Source of the DNA: DATJPR01 sp035506295 | GTDB lineage: Bacteria > Bacteroidota > Ignavibacteria > UBA10030 > UBA6906 | NCBI GenBank assembly: GCA_035506295.1 | Contig: DATJPR010000019.1 | Coordinates: 1 to 7,974 of the forward strand | Length of the DNA: 7,974 bases | Direction: 5' to 3' | Shown here: one piece after another, positions 1 through 7,191 of the stretch | Position numbering within the stretch: the stretch's first letter is position 1 | How the letters are laid out: each line of letters begins with the position of its first letter | Made by a program: the position numbers and the translations under genes | The notes under the pieces: model-generated | Database searches by the model: none | What the model saw: the letters and a program-made list of their open reading frames with translations, nothing else | What the model was told of the DNA's origin: nothing

Positions 1-1110
1 TCGCCCTTCGCGGAGGGCGGGAGAGAATGCAGGACGGTTCGATGCGTGCACCGTGATGTCGGGATTTACCAGGTTCATGCTCACGATGCACAACAGCACC
101 ACGAGCGATAGCCGGGCCGACGACACACGGTCGACAAGAAACAGAAGGAAGGGGATTGCAGGGAGAAGATAGGCACGCTCCAGCGGAAGTGCGAAGAACT
201 GGATGAGAAGAATGCCAACCGCTGCGAGGGAGGAAAGAACCAGTGGGTCCTTCGCCCGTGCGGATTCCCTTAACTGTCTGTTCCCCTTCCACAAAGCGAT
301 CAGGATCGCAAGGGTTGCCAGGGGACCCAGTGCATAGATTGTGCGATACAGGAAATCAAGCACCCGTGCAGTCGGCGCCGGGTGAACATCACTCATGATG
401 TCTCGCGTCATCGAGAACCAACGGACGGGACCTTCGTATGTCATCATGATCGGAAGCGTTGCGACCAATGTCGTGAGCACGGAAACCGCGAGGAACTTGA
501 TTGTAGCGCGCCGCCCCTCAGTACCTTCCACATAAAGAAGAAGCGGAAGGACCATCGGGAGATTGGATGGGCGGAACCCTCCTGCAATGCCGATGCACAC
601 TCCGGCGAGAATGGTATGCCGGTTCCGTGCACTATCGAGCGCCGCGAGGATGAATGCGAGCGACCAAACATAGTCCATCGTCGTGGCGGCATTCATGAGA
701 ATGATCGGTGCGCAAATGAGAGAGAGGAACAGAAGCGCGGGATGCACCCCCCAGGCGCGGGAAAGTCGGTACCACATCACGGTGAGAAAGAGGGCGGCGG
801 CAAGGGTGCCCGCGTTGGCAGCCACGCATCCTCCGAGTGCCACCAGCGGCGCACTGACGATTTCATGCAGCGGGTACCCGGGGAGGCGGGAAGCGGAATA
901 CTGACCGGTGTGCCACAGGTGCGACGCCGCCTGTGCTACGAGCCATGCATCAGGATCGGCGCCGTAGCCGGCTGCGAGAAAGGGGATTCCCGCGGCCGCG
1001 ACGATCAACAACCCGACAACCAGGAGTGCCGGGACCTTCAGACGAGTTTCGCCCGGACGTATTCTGCGTTCAGTCGTGCGATATTGGTCACAGAGATCTG
1101 CTTCGGGCAT
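1..1110 (-). CDS. Polytopic membrane protein, GT-C glycosyltransferase-like (3' partial)
   Basis: An open frame of at least 370 codons with no stop before the left edge, so the C-terminus is missing. After a basic N-terminus come many hydrophobic helices: about residues 28-48, 85-140 (several), 143-160, 185-200, 230-250 and 265-325. An acidic loop after the first helix (ADPDAW) and a following SRLPGYPLHE stretch resemble the first periplasmic loop of GT-C fold enzymes, which use lipid-linked sugar donors. The family is inferred, not recognised with certainty, and no substrate can be named. Start: the only in-frame ATG (1110-1108) has a GAGG four bases upstream but overlaps sdhB by 73 bases. 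CTG at 1041 or TTG at 1011 would reduce or remove the overlap, though TTG would cut into the first helix. The coding region is well supported; the start is not. Confidence 0.72.
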   Translation of the reverse strand, partial: MPEADLCDQYRTTERRIRPGETRLKVPALLVVGLLIVAAAGIPFLAAGYGADPDAWLVAQAASHLWHTGQYSASRLPGYPLHEIVSAPLVALGGCVAANAGTLAAALFLTVMWYRLSRAWGVHPALLFLSLICAPIILMNAATTMDYVWSLAFILAALDSARNRHTILAGVCIGIAGGFRPSNLPMVLPLLLYVEGTEGRRATIKFLAVSVLTTLVATLPIMMTYEGPVRWFSMTRDIMSDVHPAPTARVLDFLYRTIYALGPLATLAILIALWKGNRQLRESARAKDPLVLSSLAAVGILLIQFFALPLERAYLLPAIPFLLFLVDRVSSARLSLVVLLCIVSMNLVNPDITVHASNRPAFSPALREGR

Positions 1111-1778
1111 TCCGCCTCACAGGCATAGGTATTGGAGCAGGCGCCGAACCCTTCGGCGTCCATTTGCGCCAACATCTTCTCCACGCGCTCTTTCCGTTCC
1201 GGTTCCCCTTGCGGAAGGAGAGCGAGATGGGAGACCTTTGCAGCGACGAAGAGCATAGCCGAAGCATTCTTGCAGGTCGCGACGCACGCGCCACAGCCGA
1301 TACAGGCCGCGGCATCGAACGCTTGTTCCGCCCGGTCCTTCGGCACCAGCACCGCGTTCGCATCGGGTGCCGCTCCGGTTTTTACGGTGATGAACCCGCC
1401 GGCCTGCATGATCCTGTCGAAGGCCGTCCGATCGACGACGAGGTCCTTGATGACCGGGAATGCCTTCGCGCGCCAGGGTTCGACGACGATCGACTGACCG
1501 TCGCGGAAATTCCGCATGCGCAGCTCGCAGGTGGCCACGCCGCGCACAGGGCCGTGGGCGCGTCCGTTGATCATCAATCCGCAGCTTCCGCAGATCCCCT
1601 CACGACAGTCATGATCGAAGGCAATCGGCTCGTCACCCTGGCGGATGAGCTCCTCATTGACGACATCGAGCATTTCGAGGAACGAAGCGTCGGGCGAGAT
1701 GCCGCTCGCCGTATACGTCTGGAAATCCCCGGCGGCATCCCTGTCCGGCTGGCGCCAAATCTTGAGCGTGAAGTTCAT
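1038..1778 (-). CDS. sdhB: Succinate dehydrogenase/fumarate reductase iron-sulfur subunit
   Basis: The electron-transfer subunit of complex II, which passes electrons between the flavin of SdhA and the quinone site at the membrane anchor. It has 246 residues, normal for the family. The N-terminal plant-type ferredoxin domain shows the 2Fe-2S ligands C58, C63, C66 and C84 (motif CREGICGSC). The C-terminal ferredoxin domain shows C159, C162, C165 and C169 (CIGCGACVATC), then C214, C220 and C224 followed by proline. By homology C159, C162, C165 and C224 hold the 4Fe-4S cluster, and C169, C214 and C220 the 3Fe-4S cluster. The ATG shares one base with the sdhA stop (TAATG), and an AGGAG lies 9 bases upstream, so translation is probably coupled. 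Sequence alone cannot decide between succinate oxidation and fumarate reduction. Confidence 0.97.
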   Translation of the reverse strand: MNFTLKIWRQPDRDAAGDFQTYTASGISPDASFLEMLDVVNEELIRQGDEPIAFDHDCREGICGSCGLMINGRAHGPVRGVATCELRMRNFRDGQSIVVEPWRAKAFPVIKDLVVDRTAFDRIMQAGGFITVKTGAAPDANAVLVPKDRAEQAFDAAACIGCGACVATCKNASAMLFVAAKVSHLALLPQGEPERKERVEKMLAQMDAEGFGACSNTYACEAECPKQISVTNIARLNAEYVRAKLV

Positions 1779-3691
1779 TACTTGTAACTCCTCTGCGAAG
1801 GTTTCACGTATTCAAAGGAGAGAGGTTCCTTGTGCAATTCCGATTTGCCGACGTCTCCCTTGGATTCCCAGGCGGCCACGTAGGAGAACTTCCTGTCGTT
1901 GCGCTTCGCCTCCCCGTCCGGTGTCTGATGTTCCTCACGGAAGTGCCCGCCGCACGATTCGTCGCGGTGGAGCGCATCCCGGGCAATCAGCTCACCCACT
2001 TCGAGGAAGTCCGCTACGCGACCGGCGCGTTCGAGGTCATTATTCAACGTCTCCTGCGAACCGACGACCTTCACATCGGACCAGAATTCCTCGCGGAGCG
2101 ATTGGATGGCGCCGATCGCTTTTTTGATCCCCTGCGCGGTCCGCGCCATGCCGACGTTATCCCACATGGCCTTGCCGAGCGCCCTATGAAACTCGTCCAC
2201 CGTCCGCTTCCCCTGGACCGACAGCAGTTTCTTCACCCGGTCGGCGACATCGTTTCGGACCGCGACGAAGGGCGGTTCGTCTCCCTTTATCGGCGGCAGC
2301 TTCGCGGAGGCGAGGTAATCGCCGATCGTGTACGGCGCGATGAAATACCCGTCTGCGAGCCCCTGCATCAGCGCGCTGGCGCCCAGCCGGTTTGCGCCGT
2401 GGTCGGAGAAATTCGCCTCGCCGAGCACGAAGAGGCCGGGGAGATTGCTCATCAGGTTGTAGTCCACCCAGAGCCCGCCCATCGTGTAGTGCACGGCCGG
2501 ATAGATCCGCATCGGTGTGACGTACGGATCTTCCGCCGTGATCTCGTGATACATCTCGAAGAGGTTCCCATATTTCTCCTCGATCGCGTCCTTCCCGATC
2601 CTTTTGATGGCGTCGGAGAAATCAAGATAGACGGCCTTTCCCGTCGAGCCGACGCCGAGCCCCTTGTCGCACATCTCTTTCGCGCGCCGCGATGCAACGT
2701 CCCGGGGCACCAGGTTGCCGAACGACGGATACATGCGCTCGAGATAATAATCGCGTTCGTTCTCGGGGATCTCCTCCGGCCGGCGCTTGTCCCCGGCCGT
2801 CTTGGGGACCCAGATCCGTCCGTCATTGCGCAGGGACTCACTCATGAGCGTGAGCTTCGACTGGTATTCGCCGCTCTGCGGGATGCACGTCGGGTGGATC
2901 TGCGTGAAGCACGGATTCGCAAAATACGCCCCGCGCTTGTGCGCACGCCAGATTGCCGTGGCATTGCTCGCCTTGGCCATCGTCGAGAGATAGAAGACGT
3001 TGCCGTATCCGCCCGTCGCGAGGACAACGGCATGACCGGCATAAGTTTCGACCTCGCCGTTCACAAGATTCCGGGCGATGATGCCACGGGTCTGACCGTC
3101 GACGACCACGAGATCCAGGAGCTCGCGTCTCGGGAAAAACTTCACCGTTCCTTCGCCCATCTGGCGCGAGAGGGCGGAATACGCGCCCAGGAGAAGCTGC
3201 TGCCCGGTCTGTCCGCGCGCGTAGAACGTCCGCGAAACCTGCGCACCGCCGAACGAACGGTTGTCGAGCAATCCGCCGTACTCCCGCGCGAACGGCACGC
3301 CCTGCGCCACGCATTGATCGATGATATTGCCGGAGACCTGGGCGAGCCGGTAGACATTGGCCTCGCGCGCCCGGTAATCGCCGCCCTTCACCGTATCATA
3401 GAAGATGCGGAAGACACTGTCCCCATCGTTCGTGTAGTTCTTCGGGGCGTTGATCCCCCCCTGCGCGGCGATGCTGTGCGCACGTCGGGGGGACTCATGA
3501 TAACTGAGCGCGATGACGTTATAGCCGAGCTCTCCGAGGGATGCCGCCGCCGAGGCGCCTGCAAGACCGGTCCCCACAACGATCACGGTGTACTTCCTGC
3601 GGTTGGCAGGATTAACAAGCTTCATGGCGAAGCGATGGCGGTCCCACTTCTGCTCGATCGGTCCTTCCGGGATTTTGGAGTCGAGTGTCAT
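1778..3691 (-). CDS. sdhA: Succinate dehydrogenase/fumarate reductase flavoprotein subunit
   Basis: The catalytic subunit of complex II, which interconverts succinate and fumarate on a covalently bound FAD at the membrane surface. It has 637 residues from this ATG. In order: Rossmann motif GTGLAGASAA (about 40-49); AHSIAAQGG with the presumed FAD-linking histidine (H72); FTQIHPT (262-268) and PRDVASR (329-335), carrying substrate and proton-transfer residues including arginines; AVHYTMGG (H401); and the FAD-binding GEANFSDHGANRLG (424-437). A flavoprotein C-terminal domain follows. An upstream in-frame GTG at 3700 would add three residues, but it overlaps the AAGGGG ribosome site that sits 8 bases before the ATG, so the ATG is preferred. 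The gene starts 12 bases after the sdhC stop and overlaps sdhB by one base. All key residues are present and nothing is truncated. Confidence 0.97.
   Translation of the reverse strand: MTLDSKIPEGPIEQKWDRHRFAMKLVNPANRRKYTVIVVGTGLAGASAAASLGELGYNVIALSYHESPRRAHSIAAQGGINAPKNYTNDGDSVFRIFYDTVKGGDYRAREANVYRLAQVSGNIIDQCVAQGVPFAREYGGLLDNRSFGGAQVSRTFYARGQTGQQLLLGAYSALSRQMGEGTVKFFPRRELLDLVVVDGQTRGIIARNLVNGEVETYAGHAVVLATGGYGNVFYLSTMAKASNATAIWRAHKRGAYFANPCFTQIHPTCIPQSGEYQSKLTLMSESLRNDGRIWVPKTAGDKRRPEEIPENERDYYLERMYPSFGNLVPRDVASRRAKEMCDKGLGVGSTGKAVYLDFSDAIKRIGKDAIEEKYGNLFEMYHEITAEDPYVTPMRIYPAVHYTMGGLWVDYNLMSNLPGLFVLGEANFSDHGANRLGASALMQGLADGYFIAPYTIGDYLASAKLPPIKGDEPPFVAVRNDVADRVKKLLSVQGKRTVDEFHRALGKAMWDNVGMARTAQGIKKAIGAIQSLREEFWSDVKVVGSQETLNNDLERAGRVADFLEVGELIARDALHRDESCGGHFREEHQTPDGEAKRNDRKFSYVAAWESKGDVGKSELHKEPLSFEYVKPSQRSYK
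1788..1794 (-). promoter_or_regulatory. Ribosome binding site of sdhB
   Basis: AGAGGAG on the minus strand, 9 bases before the sdhB ATG and inside the last codons of sdhA. Together with the TAATG stop/start overlap it fixes the sdhB start and shows that this organism uses Shine-Dalgarno initiation at least here. Confidence 0.8.
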
Positions 3692-3699
3692 TGGTAGCA

Positions 3700-3705
3700 C
3701 CCCTT
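3700..3705 (-). promoter_or_regulatory. Ribosome binding site deciding the sdhA start
   Basis: AAGGGG on the minus strand, 8 bases before the ATG at 3691. Its last G is also the first base of the alternative GTG start (3700-3698), which makes the ATG the more likely start. The site begins inside the sdhC stop codon. Confidence 0.7.
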
Positions 3706-4366
3706 AGTGAGCACGGAAAAGGAAATACAGCGGCATGAGCGCGAAGCCGAGGGGGATCAGGAGCCAGAAGATCACGCCGATTCCCTCAATGAGTTTCAGA
3801 TACTTCGCGTTGCGAAGGCCGAATGTCTGGAACGCGGACTGAAACCCATGGCGCAAGTGCAATGCCAGGAAGATCAGCGCGATCACATAGAAAACCGACA
3901 TGACCGGCTGCGCGAACGCCGACGCCACCCGGTCGTACATCGTTGGACCGTTGTCGCCGTCGACAAATCGGGACTGGACGAAGAACGCGTTGACGTGGAT
4001 GACGAGGAACACGAGGACCACCACCGCGGTGATGATCATGATGCGCGAGCTCAGGGTGCTGACCTCTTCGCCGTGCTTGACCGCGTAGCGTTCCGGCCTG
4101 GCCATCCGGTTCAGAAACCAGAGCCACACACCGTAGATCGCATGTGCAAGGAAGAGGAGGAACAACACGATTTCAATGGGTCGCAGGAGCGGATAGGTGG
4201 CAAGGAATTCCGCATACGTATTGAAGAGTCTCCCGCCGTCGGCCTTGAAGAGAAAGAGATTTACCGTGAGATGAAAGACGAGAAAGAGACAGAGGAAAAA
4301 ACCTGAAAGGCCGACGATCAGCTTGCGCCCGACCGACGAAGCAAAGAAGGATTGGTTCTTTCGCAT
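3704..4366 (-). CDS. sdhC: Succinate dehydrogenase cytochrome b558 subunit (membrane anchor)
   Basis: The single-chain membrane anchor of type-B complex II. It carries haem b and the quinone site. It has 220 residues and five predicted helices: about 15-38, 62-86, 107-130, 153-172 and 190-216. Histidines fall inside helices at H32, H75, H124, H170 and H173, matching the pattern of the di-haem b558 family, in which four histidines ligate two haems. The N-terminus (SVGRKLIVGLSGFFL) and the LALHLRHGFQSAFQTFG segment are typical of this family. Because one chain carries all helices, no sdhD is expected. Di-haem anchors usually serve menaquinone; that is family knowledge and not visible here. No strong ribosome site precedes the ATG. 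An 82-base gap separates the gene from ftsX upstream. Confidence 0.94.
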   Translation of the reverse strand: MRKNQSFFASSVGRKLIVGLSGFFLCLFLVFHLTVNLFLFKADGGRLFNTYAEFLATYPLLRPIEIVLFLLFLAHAIYGVWLWFLNRMARPERYAVKHGEEVSTLSSRIMIITAVVVLVFLVIHVNAFFVQSRFVDGDNGPTMYDRVASAFAQPVMSVFYVIALIFLALHLRHGFQSAFQTFGLRNAKYLKLIEGIGVIFWLLIPLGFALMPLYFLFRAH

Positions 4367-4382
4367 GGAATTCGTCTGGGAA

Positions 4383-4410
4383 GTGAAGGAATGCGAAGAG
4401 CGTGAAGGAA
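4383..4410. repeat. Direct repeat of 9 bases in the ftsX-sdhC gap
   Basis: GTGAAGGAA occurs at 4383-4391 and again at 4402-4410 on the plus strand, 19 bases apart, within the 82-base gap upstream of sdhC (4367-4448). The minus-strand copy reads as a pyrimidine-rich tract. It may be a regulator site or chance. I see no clear -35/-10 pair or terminator in this gap. Confidence 0.35.
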
Positions 4411-4448
4411 GAACGCCTGAGGAGACATGGGAATCTACGAAATGATCC

Positions 4449-5327
4449 TCATCGATTCAAGTTTGGTCCGAGGAACCGGGAGACGGAGAGGATGCTCCCG
4501 AGAAGACCGAGAATCACGCCGCCCGCGGCGACCGCCGCATAAAACCAGGCCTGCATGTGGACGAACGCGGCAACATCCTCGGAGAGGAAATGCGTAAAAC
4601 GCTCGATGGTAAGGTACAATACCCCCGCGGCGAGAACCCCTCCCAGGAATCCCTGGATGATCCCTTCGATGAGGAACGGCCAGCGGATGAACATGGCCGT
4701 CGCGCCCACCAGTTCCATCGTCCTGACGATATGGCGCTTGGCATAGATGGCGAGGCGGATGGTGTTCGCGACGAGGAGAATCGCCGAGAGCATGATGAAG
4801 GACCCAACCCCGAGGGTGACGCGGTCGATGATGGACGATCGTGTATCGATCACCTCCAGAAGATCGCTCCTGTAGCGCACGGTATCGACTCCCGCAATGG
4901 AGGAAAACCGTTCGAAGAGTTGCCGCGCTCGAGGGACGGTGGTGTAGTCGTTCCTCAGGAAGATTTTAATGGAAGGAGGAAGAGGGTTGAAACTCAGCAC
5001 GCGGTACACGTTGTCGCCGAATTCGCGTTCGAACACCCGTGCGGCTTCTTCTTTGGAAATGTACTGGATGGAGTCGACACCGGGTGTGGAGCTGATCGAC
5101 CGTTCGATGCGACGGAGCCCTTCCGGCTCGAGCGGCTCGCGGAGGAACGCTTCCATCTCCACCCGCGACCGGATCGCGCTCACCAGCCGCTGGGTGTTGA
5201 CGCTGAAGATCACGAAGAGGCCGAGGAGGATGAGGGCGATCCAGAGAGTGAACACCGCGAAGGCGGTCGACAGCCTGGCCCGGCGAAAACCGGAGAAACT
5301 CTCACGCAAGGTATACGACAGGCTCAT
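4449..5327 (-). CDS. ftsX: Cell division protein FtsX (permease-like)
   Basis: The membrane partner of the ATPase FtsE. In well-studied bacteria the pair links the division machinery to activation of peptidoglycan hydrolases. It has 292 residues, a usual length. The topology fits FtsX: one helix near the N-terminus (about 22-45), an extracellular domain (about 46-165) carrying ISKEEAARVFEREFGDN and NPLPPS, then three helices (about 172-192, 222-242 and 262-284). The signature NTIRLAIYAKRHIVRTMELVGAT followed by FIRWPFLIEG, split here at the dialanine-free loop, matches FtsX closely. No ftsE lies next to it, although ftsE commonly sits directly upstream. The ATG has no ribosome site; it follows an AT-rich palindromic spacer after a lipoprotein gene. 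Confidence 0.93.
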   Translation of the reverse strand: MSLSYTLRESFSGFRRARLSTAFAVFTLWIALILLGLFVIFSVNTQRLVSAIRSRVEMEAFLREPLEPEGLRRIERSISSTPGVDSIQYISKEEAARVFEREFGDNVYRVLSFNPLPPSIKIFLRNDYTTVPRARQLFERFSSIAGVDTVRYRSDLLEVIDTRSSIIDRVTLGVGSFIMLSAILLVANTIRLAIYAKRHIVRTMELVGATAMFIRWPFLIEGIIQGFLGGVLAAGVLYLTIERFTHFLSEDVAAFVHMQAWFYAAVAAGGVILGLLGSILSVSRFLGPNLNR

Positions 5328-5330
5328 GCC

Positions 5331-5363
5331 AATTTTAGAATTTGAATTTCAAAATCTAAATTT
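5331..5363. repeat. AT-rich inverted repeat before ftsX
   Basis: A nearly perfect palindrome fills the gap between the lipoprotein stop and the ftsX start. The core arms are 5334-5346 and 5348-5360 (13 bases with one mismatch, centred on 5347). Two more pairs match outside a further mismatch. Almost every base is A or T, in sharp contrast to the flanking genes. It has no GC stem or T-tail, so it is not a standard terminator. It could be a protein site, a promoter region for ftsX, or a translation signal. Confidence 0.6.
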
Positions 5364-5911
5364 TAGTAGTTCGATTCATCGCGCCAGCGCACGATCTTCC
5401 ACGGGTCGGTGACCCGCTGACGTTCAAAGAGCAGGTTCGCGTAGCCGTTGACGTACTCGACGTCGCTCGGGTTGAAGACGATGGTCAGGCTGAATCCCCG
5501 CACGACGTTGACATCATTCGAATCGCTGGTCGACGAAATGATGTTGTTCCAGATCAGGTCCAGCTTTTGCGCATTCTGAAAGAGGCCGTAGGTGGACCGC
5601 AAATCTTCTTCCCGACCCCAACTGATGTCCACACCGAGGTCGTAATCGCGGTACGTGAATACAAAATTGTCGTCGAGGATCTGCCCATACACCGTCGTGT
5701 CGCGGAAAGTGTACGACGCCTGAAAGCACCGGAATATCCCGTCGATCGTCTTCGGATCGCAGGTCGATTCGGCCGGCGAGTTGTCGATCCCCGGCGCAAA
5801 GGGGTTCACACACGCCCATGCGACAACCCCCGCCAGGGCGAGAAGTGTCCAGGGAAGCAGGGCAAAGCAGCGGCTCCGCCCGAAGGATTGCAGGGACGTT
5901 TGACGGAGCAT
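5363..5911 (-). CDS. Probable lipoprotein with NTF2-like domain
   Basis: Not a named family. It has 182 residues with a basic N-terminus, a hydrophobic stretch (about 16-33) and C34 as the likely lipidated cysteine (VAWAC, an imperfect lipobox), followed by VNPFAPG. The rest is an alpha-beta stretch with a helix around CFQASYTFRD, a DDNFVFTYRDYD strand region, and a C-terminal strand with WKIVRWRDE. This layout resembles NTF2/SnoaL-like domains, which bind small ligands or act as scaffolds; that is an inference from the pattern. The protein probably faces the periplasm or sits on a membrane. The gene begins 3 bases after the stop of a similar lipoprotein gene and ends 35 bases before ftsX. 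The two lipoproteins look like diverged paralogues (shared Trp-x-x-x-Arg-Trp end pattern). Function unknown. Confidence 0.82.
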   Translation of the reverse strand: MLRQTSLQSFGRSRCFALLPWTLLALAGVVAWACVNPFAPGIDNSPAESTCDPKTIDGIFRCFQASYTFRDTTVYGQILDDNFVFTYRDYDLGVDISWGREEDLRSTYGLFQNAQKLDLIWNNIISSTSDSNDVNVVRGFSLTIVFNPSDVEYVNGYANLLFERQRVTDPWKIVRWRDESNY

Positions 5912-5914
5912 CGC

Positions 5915-6529
5915 TCAGTTGGAGAATTTCCCCTTGAAATGACTCCACGTCACATCGCTGGTGGTCTTGTAATCGGTCCAGCGATAGATGACCCAGGCAT
6001 TCGTGTTGTCCGGGCCAAGCACCAGCTGCATGGTTCCGGTCGCAACAGTCGGGAAGCTCGGATCGTTGTGCTCAAACGTGAACGTATAGTCGTACGAGAC
6101 CACCGTCGAGTCCCCCGAGAGAATGATGACTTTGTGTGCCAGCACAAGATTCGAAAAGGCGTTCGGCTGACCGGCCGTTCTCGCCACGAGGTTCTGAAAA
6201 TACTGCCGTTCGTCGTCGACGGTCCAATGCGCAAACACCCCCGCATAGGTCGCTGCCGCCGATGCCGACGGGGTGAACACATACGTGTGGCCCGCGTGGC
6301 CCGGATCCGGGAAACACCGTGTATAATTGACGGAGTTCTTTTCTGTGATCGCACTCTGGAGGTTCTGGACCACGGCATCCGGATCCGTGGCGGGGACGAA
6401 CGTATCGCTGGCCTCGGTTGGCGCTTCGGGGGTCCGGGTCTGGAAAAGGCCGCAGGAGGCGAGGAGCACCAGCGCCATCAGAAGCATCAACGACGGCAGC
6501 CATCGGGGACAGCGGGAAATCGCGTTCAC
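5915..6529 (-). CDS. Lipoprotein with probable NTF2-like domain
   Basis: Not a named family. It has 204 residues from a GTG start. The signal peptide is clear: hydrophobic residues about 11-25 and the lipobox LLASC with C26. A linker rich in Pro, Thr and Glu follows (about 30-50), then a domain beginning DPDAVVQNLQSAITEKN and ending WVIYRWTDY, where strands alternate as in NTF2-like proteins (inferred). The GTG overlaps the recR stop (GTGA), which suggests translational coupling and supports this start; an AGGA lies about 11 bases upstream. An internal ATG at codon 15 would shorten the signal peptide. The downstream neighbour is a related lipoprotein only 3 bases away, so the two are probably made together. 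Location is likely periplasmic and membrane-tethered; role unknown. Confidence 0.85.
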   Translation of the reverse strand: MNAISRCPRWLPSLMLLMALVLLASCGLFQTRTPEAPTEASDTFVPATDPDAVVQNLQSAITEKNSVNYTRCFPDPGHAGHTYVFTPSASAAATYAGVFAHWTVDDERQYFQNLVARTAGQPNAFSNLVLAHKVIILSGDSTVVSYDYTFTFEHNDPSFPTVATGTMQLVLGPDNTNAWVIYRWTDYKTTSDVTWSHFKGKFSN

Positions 6530-7122
6530 AGCACAATGCGTCCTTCCAGGGCCCGCGTCAGTGTCGCCTCATCGGAAAATTCCAGGTCTCCTCCGACCGG
6601 CAATCCTCGCGCGAGTCGGGAGACTTTCACGCCGAGCGGCTTGAGGAGTTTCGTCAGATAGATCGTCGTCGCTTCCCCTTCGACATTGGGGTTCATGGCG
6701 AGGATGGTCTCGCCGACCTCGTTCGATATCCTGCCGAGGAGCTCCTTGATGCGGAGTTGCTCCGGCCCGATGCCGTCGAGCGGTGACAGCGACCCGCCAA
6801 GGACGTGGTACAGTCCCCGGTATTCGTTCGTTTTCTCGAGGGCGATGACGTCGTTCGGCTCCTCCACGACGCAGATGAGCGAACGGTCCCTCCTGGTGCT
6901 CGAGCAGATCACGCACGGGTCCTGCTCGGTGATATTGGAGCAAACCGAGCAGTGCCGGATCTTGTCTTTCACGGCAATCAGGGAGTTTGCCATCCGGACA
7001 ACTTCTTCGCGGGGAAGCTTGAGCACATGGAGGGCGAGGCGCTGGGCGGTCTTGCGGCCTATCCCCGGGAAGGCCGCGAACTCATCGATGAGCTGCTGCA
7101 GTGACTCGGACGTGTGGAGCAT
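6526..7122 (-). CDS. recR: Recombination protein RecR
   Basis: A DNA-binding recombination mediator that works with RecO (and RecF) to load RecA onto single-stranded gaps. It has 198 residues, the normal length. In order: helix-hairpin-helix FPGIGRKTAQRLALHVL (18-34); a C4 zinc finger with C58, C61, C70 and C73; a Toprim domain (about 81-175) with VVEEPNDVIALEKT and the GLYHVLGGSLSPLDGIGP loop; and the C-terminal ARGLPVGGDLEFSDEATL motif. All features are intact. It lies downstream of ybaB, a very widespread pairing. The gap to ybaB is 69 bases, and the stop overlaps the next gene's GTG. Only a weak purine stretch (AAGAAGA) precedes the ATG. Confidence 0.98.
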   Translation of the reverse strand: MLHTSESLQQLIDEFAAFPGIGRKTAQRLALHVLKLPREEVVRMANSLIAVKDKIRHCSVCSNITEQDPCVICSSTRRDRSLICVVEEPNDVIALEKTNEYRGLYHVLGGSLSPLDGIGPEQLRIKELLGRISNEVGETILAMNPNVEGEATTIYLTKLLKPLGVKVSRLARGLPVGGDLEFSDEATLTRALEGRIVL

Positions 7123-7150
7123 AAGGTCTTCTTGAACGCAGGGTGGCCGG

Positions 7151-7181
7151 CCGGCGCTGATGGTTCGCGTGCGGGCGCCGG
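7151..7181. repeat. GC-rich inverted repeat between ybaB and recR
   Basis: Arms CCGGCGC (7151-7157) and GCGCCGG (7175-7181) are perfect, with a 17-base loop, in the 69-base ybaB-recR gap. No T-run follows on the minus strand, so it is not a classic terminator. It may slow polymerase or protect the mRNA end, or be chance in GC-rich DNA. Confidence 0.35.
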
Positions 7182-7191
7182 GAATGTGCGT

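Noticed and set aside
382..1128. 248-codon plus-strand frame at the left end
   Set aside because: It is antisense to the hydrophobic membrane protein, has no domain, and is low in hydrophobic residues; a shadow frame.
933..1787. 284-codon plus-strand frame opposite sdhB
   Set aside because: It is antisense to an intact sdhB with all cluster ligands, and nothing in it is recognisable.
1832..3697. 621-codon open frame on the plus strand opposite sdhA
   Set aside because: It lies entirely over a complete, well-recognised sdhA. Its Arg/Val/Asp-rich translation is what GC-biased third positions produce on the opposite strand, and no domain is recognisable.
3692..3700. GTG start for sdhA at 3700
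   Set aside because: It overlaps the AAGGGG ribosome site, which is correctly spaced for the ATG at 3691.
5567..6661. 364-codon plus-strand frame opposite the lipoproteins and the end of recR
   Set aside because: It crosses three minus-strand genes, and its Arg/Gly-rich composition is typical of antisense frames. The minus-strand frames have signal peptides and proper overlaps.
7141..7191. Terminator between ybaB and recR
   Set aside because: The 7-base GC stem has a 17-base loop and no T-run, so I list it only as an inverted repeat.
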